Assembly (NCBI RefSeq): GCF_016820535.1
Contig: NZ_JADHDY010000004.1
Coordinates: 186,001-250,000, forward strand
Direction of reading: 5' to 3'
Source: Sporosarcina beigongshangi
GTDB lineage: Bacteria > Actinomycetota > Actinomycetes > Actinomycetales > Micrococcaceae
Length of the DNA stretch: 64,000 bases
Of the stretch, positions 63,518-64,000 are shown piece by piece; the stretch's first letter is position 1, and every line of letters begins with the position of its first letter. The translations under genes were made by a program, and so were the position numbers. Under the pieces are notes generated by a model that made no database searches, was not told the DNA's origin, and saw only the letters and a program-made list of their open reading frames with translations.

Positions 63518-64000
63518 TCAGCCCTGGACGGCGGTGGCAATCAGGACGGGCGTTTCCTGCCCCGCCCAGGTCACGGCAAGCGACGGCCCCTGCGAGGCGG
63601 GAGCGGCTGCCACATCCAGGACCCGCAGGACATCAAGCGTTGCGGTTCCGGCAGGGATGCCGGTGACGCCGGCTGCGGTGGCGGGCACACCAAAGCGCAA
63701 CTCCGGCAGGCCGGCGTCGGGCGCTCCAGCATTGAAAATCTTGGCGGTGTGGGGCAGGGCCTCCATCCGGCCGTCAACCTCCTTGAATTCCACGGCCTGT
63801 GGCTTGCCGGCCAGCAGCGCCGCGGCCAGTTCGGCCGCGTACACAGGGTCGGAGGTGGCGTCGTACACCCAGCGCCTGCCCAGGACCGAGTGCTCCATGG
63901 TGCCCACCAGGAACGCCTCCGCACCCTCGAGCGGTGCCCCGCGGTAGCTCAGCGGCACCTGGTAGACATGCCCGCCGGCACCCACGAGATGGGTTTCCAG
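63518..64000 (-). CDS. Maltokinase N-terminal cap-like protein, C-terminal part (5' end outside window)
   Basis: The frame is open to the window edge; 160 residues are visible. YQVPLSYRGAPLEGAEAFLV, GTMEHSVLGRRWVYDATSDP and YAAELAAALLAG match the Mak_N_cap/CG0192-related proteins of actinobacteria, relatives of the cap of maltokinases with unclear function. The internal GTG at 63985 is unlikely to be the start because coding sequence continues upstream. Confidence 0.8.
   Translation of the reverse strand: METHLVGAGGHVYQVPLSYRGAPLEGAEAFLVGTMEHSVLGRRWVYDATSDPVYAAELAAALLAGKPQAVEFKEVDGRMEALPHTAKIFNAGAPDAGLPELRFGVPATAAGVTGIPAGTATLDVLRVLDVAAAPASQGPSLAVTWAGQETPVLIATAVQG

Overview
The window reads as chromosomal DNA of a high-GC actinobacterium, most likely Arthrobacter sensu lato (Micrococcales). 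This rests on the strong G/C third-position bias, Tat- and lipobox-type export signals, ROK and LacI sugar regulators, DUF1048/PadR drug-export operons, SDR39U1 and CE1759-type flavin reductases and mycobacterial-style type I IDI. No rRNA, tRNA, CRISPR array, prophage or complete insertion sequence was seen. Genus assignment is inference.

Layout. 1-0.8 kb: tail of an LGFP-repeat protein and a secreted peptidoglycan-binding protein. 1-8.8 kb: a co-directional module of a Fe3+-type ABC importer (binding protein, fused permease, ATPase), an MFS transporter and a CitA/CitB-like two-component system, preceded by a 16-bp direct repeat. 9.3-15 kb: a Tat-exported GH95 enzyme with discoidin-like inserts, a DUF6941-like protein and a SulP anion transporter. 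15.2-16.2 kb: a decayed AbiEi-like gene bracketed by mirror-image operator-like sites. 16.3-28.1 kb: a pentose island. It holds a GH51 arabinofuranosidase with its own ABC importer, a LacI regulator, an aldose epimerase and then xylA, xylB and a ROK repressor; two near-identical LacI operators tie the arabinose genes and the epimerase together. 29.3-35.3 kb: an oligopeptide ABC operon.

35.7-48.1 kb is a patchwork: a 615-residue multidomain protein of unknown function, idi, an SDR, an AbiEi/nuclease-like protein, a secreted repeat protein, a lacZ fragment, a TetR regulator, GH20 hexosaminidase, an alpha/beta hydrolase and a nucleotidyltransferase-like gene lying between two copies of a palindromic element. 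48.1-54.1 kb: a flavin reductase and an aspartate/asparagine catabolic set (permease, aspartase, asparaginase, FadR-type regulator). 54.4-64 kb: a DUF5107 protein, a translationally coupled TetR-SDR-membrane protein operon, an F420-reductase remnant, a VOC protein, a PadR-DUF1048-ABC exporter operon, an XRE regulator divergent from a methionine aminopeptidase, and the C-terminal part of a maltokinase-cap-like protein.

The most unusual content is non-coding. A 32-bp-period repeat family lies just 3' of three unrelated genes. There is also a 196-bp perfect tandem duplication built of smaller inverted sub-repeats, a 113-bp-period tandem repeat, a 25-bp triplicate, and two copies of a 67-bp palindrome, one abutting a hexanucleotide microsatellite. 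A 16-mer recurs in both coding and non-coding positions. All counts are by eye from the sequence.
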